This document shows positions 1-8,146 of a stretch of DNA of 64,000 bases, piece by piece (position 1 is the stretch's first letter; each line of letters opens with the position of its first letter). The stretch is from Kapaibacterium sp044224925. GTDB taxonomy: Bacteria > Bacteroidota > Ignavibacteria > Kapaibacteriales > Kapaibacteriaceae. The stretch is taken from assembly GCA_044224925.1 (NCBI GenBank), contig JBGAJM010000001.1:434001-498000 (forward strand), written 5' to 3'. Position numbers and translations under genes: made by a program. Under the pieces are notes generated by a model, which searched no databases, had not been told where the DNA came from, and saw only the letters and a list, made by a program, of their open reading frames with translations.

Positions 1-483
1 GACACGGCCGGCATCCCCGTGACCACGAAGACCATCAACGGCACCACGTCCAACGTGTACGGCGGCTACGTCCATGCACTGTTCCGTTTGTGGGAACTCG
101 ACGTCGAGCCCGTTGCCCGCATCTCGACGTCGCAATTGCAAGGCTCGGCCGACGATCGATTTCCCATTGTGAGCGGAAGTCTCAGCTTGAGCTACACGTA
201 TCGCGTTGGTTCGAACTGGGTAGTGCTCGGTTTGCGGGGTGGACTCCTTTCGTCGATGCGCGGACTCCAGCACGTGCCTGTTACGTGGACGTATATCCAA
301 CCAACCGTACAGCAGGGGACGATCAGCAACGGCCTCGATGCATGGCTCGTTGCGAACCTCGGCAATGCCAATGTGCGCCTCTCCTTCGAGAACATCTTCG
401 GTCAGCCCTTCTACACCGTGGCCATGGCGCCCTTCATGCAGCAGAACATCCGACTGAGCGTGACGTGGTCGTTCTTTGAGTAA
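1..483 (+). CDS. Outer-membrane beta-barrel protein, C-terminal part (5' end outside the window)
   Basis: The frame is open from base 1, so only the last 160 residues are present. They show alternating polar and aromatic residues in short strands separated by loops, and end in a strand (IRLSVTWSFFE) rich in terminal aromatics, as in outer-membrane barrels. The segment LSFENIFGQPFYTVAMAP looks like the penultimate strand and turn of a TonB-dependent receptor or related Bacteroidota barrel. There is no periplasmic plug domain in the visible part, so receptor versus porin-like barrel cannot be decided. The next gene starts 26 bases downstream and has its own promoter-like box. Confidence 0.6.
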   Translation, partial: DTAGIPVTTKTINGTTSNVYGGYVHALFRLWELDVEPVARISTSQLQGSADDRFPIVSGSLSLSYTYRVGSNWVVLGLRGGLLSSMRGLQHVPVTWTYIQPTVQQGTISNGLDAWLVANLGNANVRLSFENIFGQPFYTVAMAPFMQQNIRLSVTWSFFE

Positions 484-504
484 GGGTCATCGGCGATATA
501 TTAG
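475..504 (+). promoter_or_regulatory. Bacteroidota-type promoter for the PH-domain operon
   Basis: TTTG at 475-478 is followed after 18 bases by TATATTAG at 497-504, one mismatch from TAnnTTTG. The start codon at 510 is only 5 bases further, so a transcript from here would be leaderless or nearly so. Confidence 0.45.
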
Positions 505-509
505 CCGCC

Positions 510-1040
510 ATGAGCACAACACCAACGCCCACAACCGTCACCTTCAATACCCTGATCCGACCGTATCTGGTCTTGCGGATCGGTTTCACCATGGCCATCA
601 CCGTGATCGGTCTTCCGCTTGCCGTGATCTGGTTCTGCGGCGTTGGTCAGTGGTGGGCACGTCACTACTACCATAAGCTGCAATGCACGCTGGATGATCA
701 TGCCGTGCGATTCCGCAAGGGCATCATCGTGGAAGTGGAGAAGACCATTCCGCTGGAGAACATTCAGGATGTTACCTTCATCGAAGGGCCGATCCTCCGT
801 CGGTTCGATCTGGCCATGCTCCGCTTCGAGACGGCCGGCTACAGCGAACGTCAGTCGCATGCCATGAGCCTGGTGGGCATCATCAATGCGCATACGTTTC
901 GCGATCAGATCCTTGCAGCGCGTGATGCGCTCCGCAGACAGGGTCATCCCACAGCGTCTACGTCGACCACGTCCCTTGCCGGCATCGAACGTCAGCTTGA
1001 CGAGATCATCGCACTTCTTCGCGAGCAACGCCGCCCATGA
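510..1040 (+). CDS. PH-domain (bPH2/DUF304-type) membrane protein
   Basis: A 176-residue protein with a hydrophobic N-terminal segment (about residues 20-50, one or two membrane spans) followed by a compact domain with the pattern of bacterial PH (YdbS/DUF304) proteins: YHKLQCTLDDHAVRFRKGI, then VEKTIPLENIQDVTFIEGP and a segment ending in LRFETAG. The C-terminus is charged and helical (LAGIERQLDEIIALLREQRR), possibly a short coiled coil. These proteins sit in the inner membrane with the PH domain on one face; their molecular role is poorly known. It is the first gene of a tight operon and its stop overlaps the next start (ATGA). Confidence 0.7.
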   Translation: MSTTPTPTTVTFNTLIRPYLVLRIGFTMAITVIGLPLAVIWFCGVGQWWARHYYHKLQCTLDDHAVRFRKGIIVEVEKTIPLENIQDVTFIEGPILRRFDLAMLRFETAGYSERQSHAMSLVGIINAHTFRDQILAARDALRRQGHPTASTSTTSLAGIERQLDEIIALLREQRRP

Positions 1041-1477
1041 TCGTCGACGCCATCACCAACACCGCATCGTTCGCGCATTTGCCGTGGTTCGAGCGCATAC
1101 AGCAATTCCTCGCATCGACCGATCTTGATGCTGTGGAACCGGGACGGGTGGAGATCGAGGGAGATCGACTCTACGCCATCGTTGCCGATGATCATGCACG
1201 CGATGCACATCCAATGCTCGAAGCGCACCGCCGCTATATCGATCTGCAACTCGGTGTGCGCGGCTCGTTCGACGTGCTCTGGCGTCCGCTCTCAACATGC
1301 ACGATGGTGGACCAACCGTATGATGAGGAAAGCGACCTGATCTTCATGGCCGACGACGCACAGACACGACTACATCTGTCCGCCGGCACGGCCGCCGTCT
1401 TCTTCCCCGACGATGCGCATGCGCCGCAACCACCGGCCGACGTTGTTCGCAAGATCGTGTTCAAGATCCATGTCTGA
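1037..1477 (+). CDS. YhcH/YjgK/YiaL family protein (DUF386, cupin fold)
   Basis: The 146 residues are the usual length for the family. The metal-binding core is visible as AHRRYIDLQLGVRGS with an upstream acidic segment, followed by YDEESDLIFM and near the C-terminus FFPDDAHAPQ, the conserved His-containing strand. Family members bind a metal in a cupin-like barrel; NanQ of E. coli acts as a sialic acid anomerase and others are linked to sugar handling. Nothing nearby is a sugar catabolic gene, so the substrate here is unknown. The start overlaps the previous stop by four bases. Confidence 0.8.
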   Translation: MIVDAITNTASFAHLPWFERIQQFLASTDLDAVEPGRVEIEGDRLYAIVADDHARDAHPMLEAHRRYIDLQLGVRGSFDVLWRPLSTCTMVDQPYDEESDLIFMADDAQTRLHLSAGTAAVFFPDDAHAPQPPADVVRKIVFKIHV

Positions 1478-1497
1478 TGATCATAGGAGACCGCAGT

Positions 1498-3258
1498 ATG
1501 GTGGAGTCGACGATCCCCGCGAATTTCCTGGCCGTGTGCGACCGATTCGCCACGCAACCCGATAAAGTCTGTTATGGACGCAAGGCACACGGGAAGTGGC
1601 AGACCATCACCCATGCCGCCCTGCGTGATGATGTGGAGTGCTTTGCCATGGGCATGACGCTCCTTGGAGTGAGCGTGGGTGAACGCGTTGGTATCGTGAG
1701 CGAGAACCGCGTGGAATGGCCGATCGCCGACTTTGCCCTTGCCGCCCTTGGAGTGATCGACGTTCCCATCTTTCCGACCCTCACGGGTCCGCAGGTGGCC
1801 TACATCTACCACAACTGCGAAGCGGCCGCCGTGATCGTGTCGAACCAGTTCCAGTTGAACAAACTGTTGAAGGTCCGCGCCGACATTCCATCGCTGCGCA
1901 CGATCATCGTGATGAACGACGATGTAGAGCTCCAAGAAGGTGTGGTACGTTTCCGTGACGTGATGGAGCGCGGTCGCACCGCGTTTGATGCGAACACCCG
2001 TCGACAGAAATTCATCGACCTTGCCACACACGTCAAACCCGACGATGTGCTCACGCTCATCTACACAAGCGGGACCACGGGTGATCCCAAGGGCGTGATG
2101 CTCACGCACCGCAACATCACGGCCAACGTGTCGGGTGCCCTTGCCTCCTTTGACCTTAACGAATCTGATACCCTGCTCTCCTTCCTGCCGCTCTGCCATT
2201 CGTACGAACGCATGGCGGGCTACTACTGCGCCTTCATCGCCGGCTCGTCCACGTACTTTGCCGAGAGCATCGAGAGCGTGTCCGAGAATCTTCGCGAGAT
2301 CCGACCGACAGTGATGACGAGCGTGCCGCGACTGTTCGAGCGCATCAAGACGCGTGTGCTCAGCAACGTGGAGAAGCAGAGCACGCTGCAACGCAAGATC
2401 TTTGCCTGGGCCTCCGACGTCGGCATGCGCTGGTTCCGTGGTGAGCGCTCTGCATGGCTTGGTATGCAACATGCTCTTGCCGATAAACTCGTCTTCGCCA
2501 AGGTTCGGGAACGAACCGGTGGTCGAATACGGTTCTTTGTGAGTGGAGGCGCTGCACTCTCGGTGGATGTGGGCGCATTCTTCATGATGATGGGTCTGGA
2601 GATCATCGAAGGATACGGTCTCACCGAATCTTCACCGGTGCTCTGCGTGAACCGACTCGGTGAGCAGGAGCTCGGAACCGTCGGCACGCCGTTGCCCAAT
2701 GTGGAGATCGCCATTGCGGCCGATGGCGAGATCCTTGCACGCGGACCGAGCATCATGAAAGGGTACTGGAAGAACGACGTTGCCACGCACGAGGCCATCG
2801 ATGCCGAAGGGTACTTGCACACGGGAGATATCGGAGCGTTCAATGAACGCGGACATCTTCGCATCACGGACCGCAAGAAGCATCTCTTCGTGAGCAGCGG
2901 GGGAAAGAACATCGCACCGCAACCGATCGAGGCATTGCTTGCCGAAAGTCCGCTTATCGACCAGGTGATCCTGATCGGCGATGCCCGCGAGTACTGCACG
3001 GCCTTGATCGTGCCGGATATGGAACAGGTGAAGGCACTCGGTATCGAGTCCAATGCCCTGCGTGATGCCATCCAGCGCGACCTCGACGTACGTCAGCGTG
3101 AACTACCGAAGTACGAACGTGCACGACGGTTCGCCATCCTCACCACGCCATGCACGGTGGAGAACGGACTGCTCACGCCGACCTTGAAGATCAAACGTAA
3201 GGCTGTTGAACTCGCATACCGCGACGTGATCGACGCCATGTATGCAGAGAAGGAATAA
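1498..3258 (+). CDS. Long-chain acyl-CoA synthetase (AMP-forming)
   Basis: This ANL-superfamily ligase (586 aa) activates a fatty acid to acyl-AMP and then acyl-CoA. The P-loop-like motif IYTSGTTGDPKGVMLTHRN, the motif YGLTESSPV, the ATP-binding LHTGDIGAFNERGHLRITDR and the C-terminal catalytic lysine region LTPTLKIKRKAV are all visible, and the length fits the FadD15-type group. An in-frame ATG lies at 1477, but AGGAG at 1485-1489 is correctly spaced only for the ATG at 1498, so I chose the latter. It lies 20 bases after the YhcH-like gene and just ahead of a nitroreductase and a type III polyketide synthase, so it may supply fatty acyl-CoA starter units to that synthase (inference). Confidence 0.88.
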   Translation: MVESTIPANFLAVCDRFATQPDKVCYGRKAHGKWQTITHAALRDDVECFAMGMTLLGVSVGERVGIVSENRVEWPIADFALAALGVIDVPIFPTLTGPQVAYIYHNCEAAAVIVSNQFQLNKLLKVRADIPSLRTIIVMNDDVELQEGVVRFRDVMERGRTAFDANTRRQKFIDLATHVKPDDVLTLIYTSGTTGDPKGVMLTHRNITANVSGALASFDLNESDTLLSFLPLCHSYERMAGYYCAFIAGSSTYFAESIESVSENLREIRPTVMTSVPRLFERIKTRVLSNVEKQSTLQRKIFAWASDVGMRWFRGERSAWLGMQHALADKLVFAKVRERTGGRIRFFVSGGAALSVDVGAFFMMMGLEIIEGYGLTESSPVLCVNRLGEQELGTVGTPLPNVEIAIAADGEILARGPSIMKGYWKNDVATHEAIDAEGYLHTGDIGAFNERGHLRITDRKKHLFVSSGGKNIAPQPIEALLAESPLIDQVILIGDAREYCTALIVPDMEQVKALGIESNALRDAIQRDLDVRQRELPKYERARRFAILTTPCTVENGLLTPTLKIKRKAVELAYRDVIDAMYAEKE

Positions 3259-3268
3259 GAAGGACGCC

Positions 3269-4072
3269 ATGGAACTCATTGATGCGATACGACAACGACG
3301 AACAACGAACGGACCGTTCGAACAGCGACCCGTCTCCCTCGAACATCAGCACTTGCTGATCGAAGCGGCGGGCAGAGCGCCCAGTCACTTCAACTCACAG
3401 CCATGGCGCTTCATCCTGATCGACGATGCCACTGTGCGCTCGCAGATCGCCACGATCGGCGGTCGGACCATGCAGCAGCTCATGGAACGCGGCACGTTCT
3501 TTCAGCGCTACAAGAAGTACTTCCGATTCTCGGAAGCAGAGATGGAGGCAAGGCGGGATGGCATTCTGATCGATCAGTTGCCGATGATGCTAAAGCCCTT
3601 CATCAAGCAAGTGTTCTCCGATACCGTGCTCTCGCTGATGTCGAAGCTTGGCGTTCCTTCGATGTTGGGCGAGGACAATCGAAAGCTCATCGAGGGAAGT
3701 CCGCTCATCCTTGCCGTGTTGCTCGACAAAGAAGAATACATCCCCGATGCCCTGAGCGGTTTCTACTGTCAGCTCAGCATGGGCATGGCCATCGAGCACA
3801 TCTGGTTGCTCACGCAAGAGCTTGGCATGGGCATTCAATTCATCTCCACGCCGATGGAGATCCCCGAAGCATGGCAGGAATTGAAAGAGTTGCTGTGTGT
3901 GCCGGACGGACTTGAACTCATGGCGCTCTACCGCTTGGGCTATGTGCCTCAGGATGCAAAACGCAATCGCATCGATTGGAAGAGCGATCAACGCAAACGA
4001 CTGTCGCAGCTTGCATTCCGCAACACGTGTGCAACACCAGAGCCCGACGCATCTCCACGGTCGACCGTATGA
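3269..4072 (+). CDS. Nitroreductase-family FMN-dependent oxidoreductase
   Basis: A 267-residue protein that begins with the family signature: AIRQRRTTNGPF, then AAGRAPSHFNSQPWRFILI, which contacts FMN, and later MAIEHIWLLTQELGMGIQFIS and LYRLGYVP. It has a longer middle section than the smallest nitroreductases (about residues 70-150, containing QRYKKYFRFSEAEME), so it is not a standard NfsB. The enzyme would use NAD(P)H to reduce a quinone, nitro or enone compound. AGAAGGA at 3258-3264 supports the ATG at 3269. The stop overlaps the start of the polyketide synthase (ATGA), suggesting coupled translation and perhaps action on the same product. Confidence 0.8.
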   Translation: MELIDAIRQRRTTNGPFEQRPVSLEHQHLLIEAAGRAPSHFNSQPWRFILIDDATVRSQIATIGGRTMQQLMERGTFFQRYKKYFRFSEAEMEARRDGILIDQLPMMLKPFIKQVFSDTVLSLMSKLGVPSMLGEDNRKLIEGSPLILAVLLDKEEYIPDALSGFYCQLSMGMAIEHIWLLTQELGMGIQFISTPMEIPEAWQELKELLCVPDGLELMALYRLGYVPQDAKRNRIDWKSDQRKRLSQLAFRNTCATPEPDASPRSTV

Positions 4073-5118
4073 TCCAGGCACGTATCGCCGGTATCGGCAC
4101 GGCATTGCCCGAGCATGTTGTGCGACAGGATGATGTGCGCAACGTGGTACGCACGGTCTTCGCCGCGCACGGTCCGCATCTCGAGCGCATCCTTCAGGTC
4201 TTCGATCACGATCACATTCACACACGTCGATTCGTCCGTCCGATCTCGTGGTATGCGGAGCCGCATGGATTCGCCGATTGTAATGAGGTCTATCGCACGT
4301 CGGCCACCGACCTTGCCACCGAGGCCGCAACACGCGCCCTTGCCGCGAGCGGATGTACGGCGGCCGACATCAGCGCCGTGATCTTCGTGTCGACCACGGG
4401 CATTGCTACACCGAGCATCGAAGCTGCGGTGATGCAACGTCTGCAGTGTGCACCGACGACGTCGCGCATTCCCATCGTCGGACTTGGATGTGCCGGCGGT
4501 GTGGTCGGTCTTGCTCGCGCTGCCGAACTCTGTCGTGCTCGCAACGGAGCACCGGTGTTGCTTATCGCAGCAGAGATCTGCAGTGTGACGTTCCAACGTA
4601 ACGAACCAACGAAGAGCAACATCGTCGCTGCGAGCATCTTCGGTGATGGCGCCGCGGCCGTGGTGATCTCTGCAAGCGGTGATGGACCGATCGTTGGCGA
4701 AGGATATTCAGAGCTCTTTCCGAACACGGAAGACATCATGGGATGGGATGTGGTGAACACGGGCTTGAGCGTTCGATTCTCGCGCGACATTCCGGACTTC
4801 GTGCGCGGCAACATGGCCGATGTCTTCGCGAGATTTCTTGCACACACGCATACCGACGTACAACGCCTGTCAACCTTCGTTGCCCACCCGGGCGGCGCCA
4901 AAGTGCTCGATGCCTATGCCGAGGTACTTGCCGTTCCAGCATCGAATGTGAACACGGCAAAGGATGTCTTGCGCGAAGTGGGGAACATCAGCAGTGCGTC
5001 GGTGTTGTTCGTGCTGGAGCGCGAGCTGCAACGATTGCATGCCAGCAGCACCCTTGGTTGTTGTCTTGCGCTGGGCCCTGGGTTTGCAGCAGAGTTCTGT
5101 CTGCTGGAGTGGCCATGA
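4069..5118 (+). CDS. Type III polyketide synthase (chalcone/stilbene synthase-like)
   Basis: A 349-residue thiolase-fold enzyme that extends an acyl-CoA starter with malonyl-CoA and cyclises the chain. The catalytic triad is visible: Cys about 141 in IVGLGCAGGVVGLARA, His in FVAHPGGAKVLDA, and Asn in EVGNISSASVLFVLER. The glycine-rich C-terminal loop ALGPGFAAEF is typical of chalcone-synthase-like enzymes rather than FabH. A true FabH is present elsewhere (35159), which also argues against a housekeeping role. The next gene is an isoprenylcysteine-methyltransferase-like protein with a four-base overlap, the same pairing as bpsA-bpsB of Bacillus, which make and methylate alkylpyrones. The likely product is an alkylpyrone or alkylresorcinol, but the starter and cyclisation mode cannot be read from sequence. 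Confidence 0.87.
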   Translation: MIQARIAGIGTALPEHVVRQDDVRNVVRTVFAAHGPHLERILQVFDHDHIHTRRFVRPISWYAEPHGFADCNEVYRTSATDLATEAATRALAASGCTAADISAVIFVSTTGIATPSIEAAVMQRLQCAPTTSRIPIVGLGCAGGVVGLARAAELCRARNGAPVLLIAAEICSVTFQRNEPTKSNIVAASIFGDGAAAVVISASGDGPIVGEGYSELFPNTEDIMGWDVVNTGLSVRFSRDIPDFVRGNMADVFARFLAHTHTDVQRLSTFVAHPGGAKVLDAYAEVLAVPASNVNTAKDVLREVGNISSASVLFVLERELQRLHASSTLGCCLALGPGFAAEFCLLEWP

Positions 5119-5636
5119 TCCTTGCCGCCTTCCTCTTCCTTGTCATTGCCGTGCAACGCATCCTCGAGTTGCGTCTCGCTGCGCGCAATCGCGCACGCGC
5201 CATGGCACGCGGCGGTATCGAAGTGGGAGCGGATCACTACTGGATGTTCATCGTCCTGCATGTGTTCTGGCTTCTTGCCATGAATGCAGAGGGCGCCATG
5301 CGTGGCTTTCCGTTCACTGCATGGAGCGTCGTGGGTCTGTGCGGATTTGTTGTGGCCGAAGCGTTGCGCTATTGGGCCATTGCAACATTGGGTCCGGCAT
5401 GGAACACGCGCATCATCGTGGTGCCGGGAGATGAGCGTGTTGCGCGTGGACCGTATCGACTGCTCGCACATCCCAACTACGTTGCCGTTGCGATCGAACT
5501 CGCTGCCGTGCCGTTGATCCTTGGTGCATGGTGGACGTGCCTTGCCGCCACCATCCTCAATGCCGCCGTGCTGCTCTTGGTGCGCATCCCTGCAGAAGAG
5601 CGGGCCTTGGCACAAATGAAAAAGCCCTTGACGTAA
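5115..5636 (+). CDS. Isoprenylcysteine carboxyl methyltransferase-like membrane protein (BpsB-like)
   Basis: A 173-residue integral membrane protein with four or more hydrophobic helices. It carries the conserved SAM-binding pattern of the ICMT/phospholipid methyltransferase family near the C-terminus: GPYRLLAHPNYVAVAIELAA followed by RIPAEERAL. In bacteria such genes often sit directly behind type III polyketide synthases and O-methylate their alkylpyrone products; the four-base overlap with the synthase makes that the best guess here. The last codons (KKPLT) also form one arm of a terminator read on the opposite strand. Confidence 0.8.
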   Translation: MILAAFLFLVIAVQRILELRLAARNRARAMARGGIEVGADHYWMFIVLHVFWLLAMNAEGAMRGFPFTAWSVVGLCGFVVAEALRYWAIATLGPAWNTRIIVVPGDERVARGPYRLLAHPNYVAVAIELAAVPLILGAWWTCLAATILNAAVLLLVRIPAEERALAQMKKPLT

Positions 5637-5648
5637 AACGACAAGGGC
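5614..5648 (-). terminator. Rho-independent terminator for the tRNA-Met transcript
   Basis: On the minus strand GCCCTTG and CAAGGGC form a 7-bp stem around an 11-base loop and are followed by TTTTT. It lies just past the tRNA 3' end. It overlaps the last codons of the plus-strand methyltransferase gene; on the plus strand the stem is followed by AATT, not a T-run. Confidence 0.7.
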
Positions 5649-5658
5649 AATTCATGCG

Positions 5659-5735
5659 TGGTACCGGAGGAGGGACTTGAACCCCCGACACATGGATTAT
5701 GATTCCATTGCTCTAACCACCTGAGCTACTCCGGC
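5659..5735 (-). tRNA. tRNA-Met (anticodon CAU), elongator type
   Basis: 77 bases fold into a complete cloverleaf: acceptor GCCGGAG/CTCCGGT (first pair G-U), D stem GCTC/GAGC, anticodon stem ATGGA/TCCAT with loop ATCATAA (anticodon CAT), T stem GGGGG/CCCTC with loop TTCAAGT, discriminator A and an encoded CCA. The anticodon stem lacks the three G-C pairs of initiator tRNA and position 1 is paired, so it is not the initiator. A CAU tRNA could also be the lysidine-modified Ile isoacceptor, but the overall sequence looks like elongator Met. Confidence 0.92.
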
Positions 5736-5746
5736 CCGAAGGGCTA

Positions 5747-5754
5747 CAAATATA
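5747..5754 (-). promoter_or_regulatory. -7 box of the tRNA-Met promoter
   Basis: TATATTTG on the minus strand fits TAnnTTTG exactly and ends 11 bases before the mature tRNA 5' end. This fixes the probable distance between the box and transcription start at a few bases and is a useful anchor for the other boxes in the window. Confidence 0.6.
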
Positions 5755-5758
5755 CGAA

Positions 5759-6394
5759 TTACTCTCCGAGTTGATTGAGCTGGTCGCGGATCTGCGCCGC
5801 TTTCTCATACTCTTCGTTCTTGATGGCAAGGTCAAGGGAGGCATGGAGCCGGTCCCGCAACGACATGGTCTTGGGCGGTGCTTCCTGTTCCGTTTCCGAT
5901 TCTTCCGACGAGGCACGGAGTCGTTCGATCTCGTTCTCTTCGTCGGCTTCCTCTTCGTGCGTCTCTCCGAATTCCTCTTCGGCCTCGTCGACGTCGGGCG
6001 TGAATCCTGCTTCGGCGATGATCTCCTCTGCAACGTACATCGGCACGCCGCAGCGGATCGCAAGAGCGATGGCATCGCTTGGTCGAGCATCCACTTCAAG
6101 GTCTGAGAACTCGAAGTGCAAGGTGGCGTAGAACGTGCCGTCCTTGAGGCTGCTGATGGAGACGTCGCGCAGTTGTCCACCCAACGACTCGATCACATTG
6201 CGCAGCAGATCATGCGTCATCGGACGCTGTGGCTTGATGCCTTCGAGCTCGTTGGCAATGGCCTGTGCTTCCGGAACGCCGATCACGATGGGGAGTCGAC
6301 GCACGCCATCGATCTCACGCAAGATGAGCGCGTAGGCGCCGGTACTTGCCTGACTGACGGAGAGCCCCAAGATGTCTACTTGAACCTTGTTCAT
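5759..6394 (-). CDS. Bifunctional nuclease family protein (DUF151) with C-terminal UVR motif
   Basis: The first ~135 of 211 residues are a BFN domain: VQVDILGLSVSQ, LPIVIGVPEAQAIANELEG, RPMTHDLLRNVIESLGG and VDARPSDAIALAIR are the conserved blocks. A strongly acidic linker (about residues 138-170) follows, then a UvrB/UvrC motif (LRDRLHASLDLAIKNEEYEK), a helical hairpin that binds UvrA or UvrB partners. The BFN-plus-UVR arrangement is typical of Bacteroidota. The family has reported DNase/RNase activity in plants, but its bacterial role is unsettled. It starts 13 bases after etfA on the same strand and may share its transcript; TAATATTG close before the ATG is a weak promoter candidate. Confidence 0.85.
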   Translation of the reverse strand: MNKVQVDILGLSVSQASTGAYALILREIDGVRRLPIVIGVPEAQAIANELEGIKPQRPMTHDLLRNVIESLGGQLRDVSISSLKDGTFYATLHFEFSDLEVDARPSDAIALAIRCGVPMYVAEEIIAEAGFTPDVDEAEEEFGETHEEEADEENEIERLRASSEESETEQEAPPKTMSLRDRLHASLDLAIKNEEYEKAAQIRDQLNQLGE

Positions 6395-6407
6395 GGTGCA
6401 ATATTAC

Positions 6408-7340
6408 TTACTTGCCCGTGACTGCGGAAATGCGAGCCGTGAGCTTGGGAAGAATGGTGAAGACATCGCCCACCAGACCGTAATCGGCAACCGTGAAGAT
6501 CGGAGCTTCCTTGTCCTTGTTGATGGCCACGATCACCTTGCTCGACGACATGCCGGCAAGATGCTGAACGGCACCACTGATGCCGCAGGCCACGTAGAGA
6601 TTCGGGCTCACGGTCTTTCCGGTTTGTCCCACCTGCTGCGAGTGTGGTCTCCAGCCGGCATCCACCACAGCGCGCGAGGCACCAACGGCAGCACCGAGAC
6701 TCTTGGCCAATTCTTCGACAAGATGGAAGTTCTCCGGACCCTTGAGTCCACGTCCGCCCGACACGATCATGTCGGCCTCGGCAACGTCGAGCACGCCATC
6801 GTTCTTGATCACCGACGTGACCGTCACGCCGCGACGTGATGCGGCCGATGGTGCGAAGTTCTCGATGGCCACGGTTCCATCTGCGTCCTTCTTTGCCGTG
6901 AAGACGTTCGGACGCAGTGTGTACACAGCAATGGGTGTGGTTGGACGCACGGTGATGCGCGCCTTGCCTGCATAGATCGGACGAACAGCATCGCCTTGGG
7001 CGGTGAGTTCAACGCAATCGGCCAGCAGACCTGCTTGCAGCTTCACGGCCACGCGTGGAGCGATGTTCTTTCCGGCCGTGGTCGCAGAGGCGAGCACAAC
7101 ATCGGCACCGACCTTTGTGGCGGCTTCGGCAATGGCATGGGCAGCATCGGTGGCCGATGCGCTCAGGCAGGAGGTGAGTCCGTAGGCACCGGCGCTTTGG
7201 ATCTGCTCCGGCGTGGCATTCACGGCAATGCCCGTGATAGGCGCACCGTTGGCAACGCTGCGGGCAGCGGTGATCGCTTCATACGACGAGCGCTTGAGAC
7301 CGGCGCCGCTTGGTTCGAGAACGACAAGGATGTGTTTCAT
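6408..7340 (-). CDS. etfA: Electron transfer flavoprotein alpha subunit
   Basis: A 310-residue FixB/EtfA protein. The FAD-binding C-terminal domain is clear: VSGGRGLKGPENF, GASRAVVDAGWRPHSQQVGQTG, NLYVACGISGAVQHLAGM and VIVAINKDKEAPIFTVADYG, in the usual order. The variable N-terminal domain holds the alpha-subunit-specific segment. With EtfB it carries electrons from acyl-CoA and other dehydrogenases to the membrane quinone pool. Start and stop overlap by one base with etfB (TAATG), showing translational coupling and equal expression. No dehydrogenase or ETF:quinone oxidoreductase gene is adjacent. Confidence 0.95.
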   Translation of the reverse strand: MKHILVVLEPSGAGLKRSSYEAITAARSVANGAPITGIAVNATPEQIQSAGAYGLTSCLSASATDAAHAIAEAATKVGADVVLASATTAGKNIAPRVAVKLQAGLLADCVELTAQGDAVRPIYAGKARITVRPTTPIAVYTLRPNVFTAKKDADGTVAIENFAPSAASRRGVTVTSVIKNDGVLDVAEADMIVSGGRGLKGPENFHLVEELAKSLGAAVGASRAVVDAGWRPHSQQVGQTGKTVSPNLYVACGISGAVQHLAGMSSSKVIVAINKDKEAPIFTVADYGLVGDVFTILPKLTARISAVTGK

Positions 7341-8086
7341 TAGATCATTTTCGCTTCTTCGTGGAGGAGACGGACGAGTTCATCAATGTCGGCGTCCGTT
7401 TCGCCGAGGATCTTGTTCAAGCGCTTGGTGTCCGGCAACGACATCGACACTGTTTCAATACGGGCAGACACGGCTTCTGCCGCACGCTCGGTGATGGGCT
7501 TCGACTTTGCCTTCATGATGTCCGGAAGCTTTGGATAGCGCGGATCGTTCAATCCCTTCTGTGTGCTGATCACACATGGCAGTGAGGTCTCGACGATCTC
7601 CTTGCCACCTTCGATATCGCATTCAGCCTTGACGGTGGTGCCATCGATCTCGAGCTTGGAGACGATGTGGATGGATGGCCACTCCAGCATCTCTGCCACG
7701 AGGGCCGAAGTCTGGAAGGAATCGAAGTCGATGCTCTGGCGTCCGAACAGCACCACGTCGGGAGCGAGTTCCTTGGCCGCTGCCACGATGTTGGCCGCAA
7801 CGGTGTAGGAGTCGGCGCGCACATCGTCCTTGACGAGAATGGCGGAGTCCGCACCCATGGCCAATGCCGTGCGCAGAACGTCCTTGGAAGAATCGGCACC
7901 TACCGTAAGGGCCGTCACAGTACCACCGAACGATTCCTTCAATCGAAGACCGGCTTCGATGGTGAATTCGTCGTACGGATTGAGAATGAATTTGACTCCC
8001 TGTGCTGCCATGGACTTGCCGTCCGGTCCAACGGCGATCTTCGTCGTCGTGTCCGGTACCTGGCTGATGCAAACAAGAATGTTCAT
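7340..8086 (-). CDS. etfB: Electron transfer flavoprotein beta subunit
   Basis: A 248-residue EtfB/FixA. It starts MNILVCISQVPDTTTKI, has the conserved LNPYDEFTIEAGLRLKE, the AMP-site region TALAMGADSAILVKDD, VLFGRQSIDFDSFQTSALVA and the recognition-loop-like stretch LPCVISTQKGLNDPRYPKLP. First gene of the etfBA pair, with a good -7 box 38 bases upstream and an AGAGGA ribosome site. Works in the cytoplasm as a heterodimer with EtfA. Confidence 0.95.
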   Translation of the reverse strand: MNILVCISQVPDTTTKIAVGPDGKSMAAQGVKFILNPYDEFTIEAGLRLKESFGGTVTALTVGADSSKDVLRTALAMGADSAILVKDDVRADSYTVAANIVAAAKELAPDVVLFGRQSIDFDSFQTSALVAEMLEWPSIHIVSKLEIDGTTVKAECDIEGGKEIVETSLPCVISTQKGLNDPRYPKLPDIMKAKSKPITERAAEAVSARIETVSMSLPDTKRLNKILGETDADIDELVRLLHEEAKMI

Positions 8087-8124
8087 GCAGTCCTCTGAAT
8101 TGAGTTGACGTGGTCGTAGAACGG

Positions 8125-8132
8125 CAAAATTA
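8125..8132 (-). promoter_or_regulatory. -7 box upstream of etfBA
   Basis: TAATTTTG on the minus strand matches TAnnTTTG and lies 38 bases before the etfB start, leaving a normal leader with room for the AGAGGA ribosome site. Confidence 0.5.
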
Positions 8133-8146
8133 CGAAAGGGAACGGA

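Noticed and set aside
4069..5118. Second FabH for fatty acid initiation
   Set aside because: The Cys-His-Asn spacing and GPGF loop fit type III polyketide synthases, the methyltransferase partner is diagnostic, and a proper fabH sits in the fab cluster.
5659..5735. tRNA-Ile with modified CAU anticodon
   Set aside because: Possible in principle, but the body of the tRNA resembles elongator Met. It cannot be excluded without comparing all CAU tRNAs of the genome.
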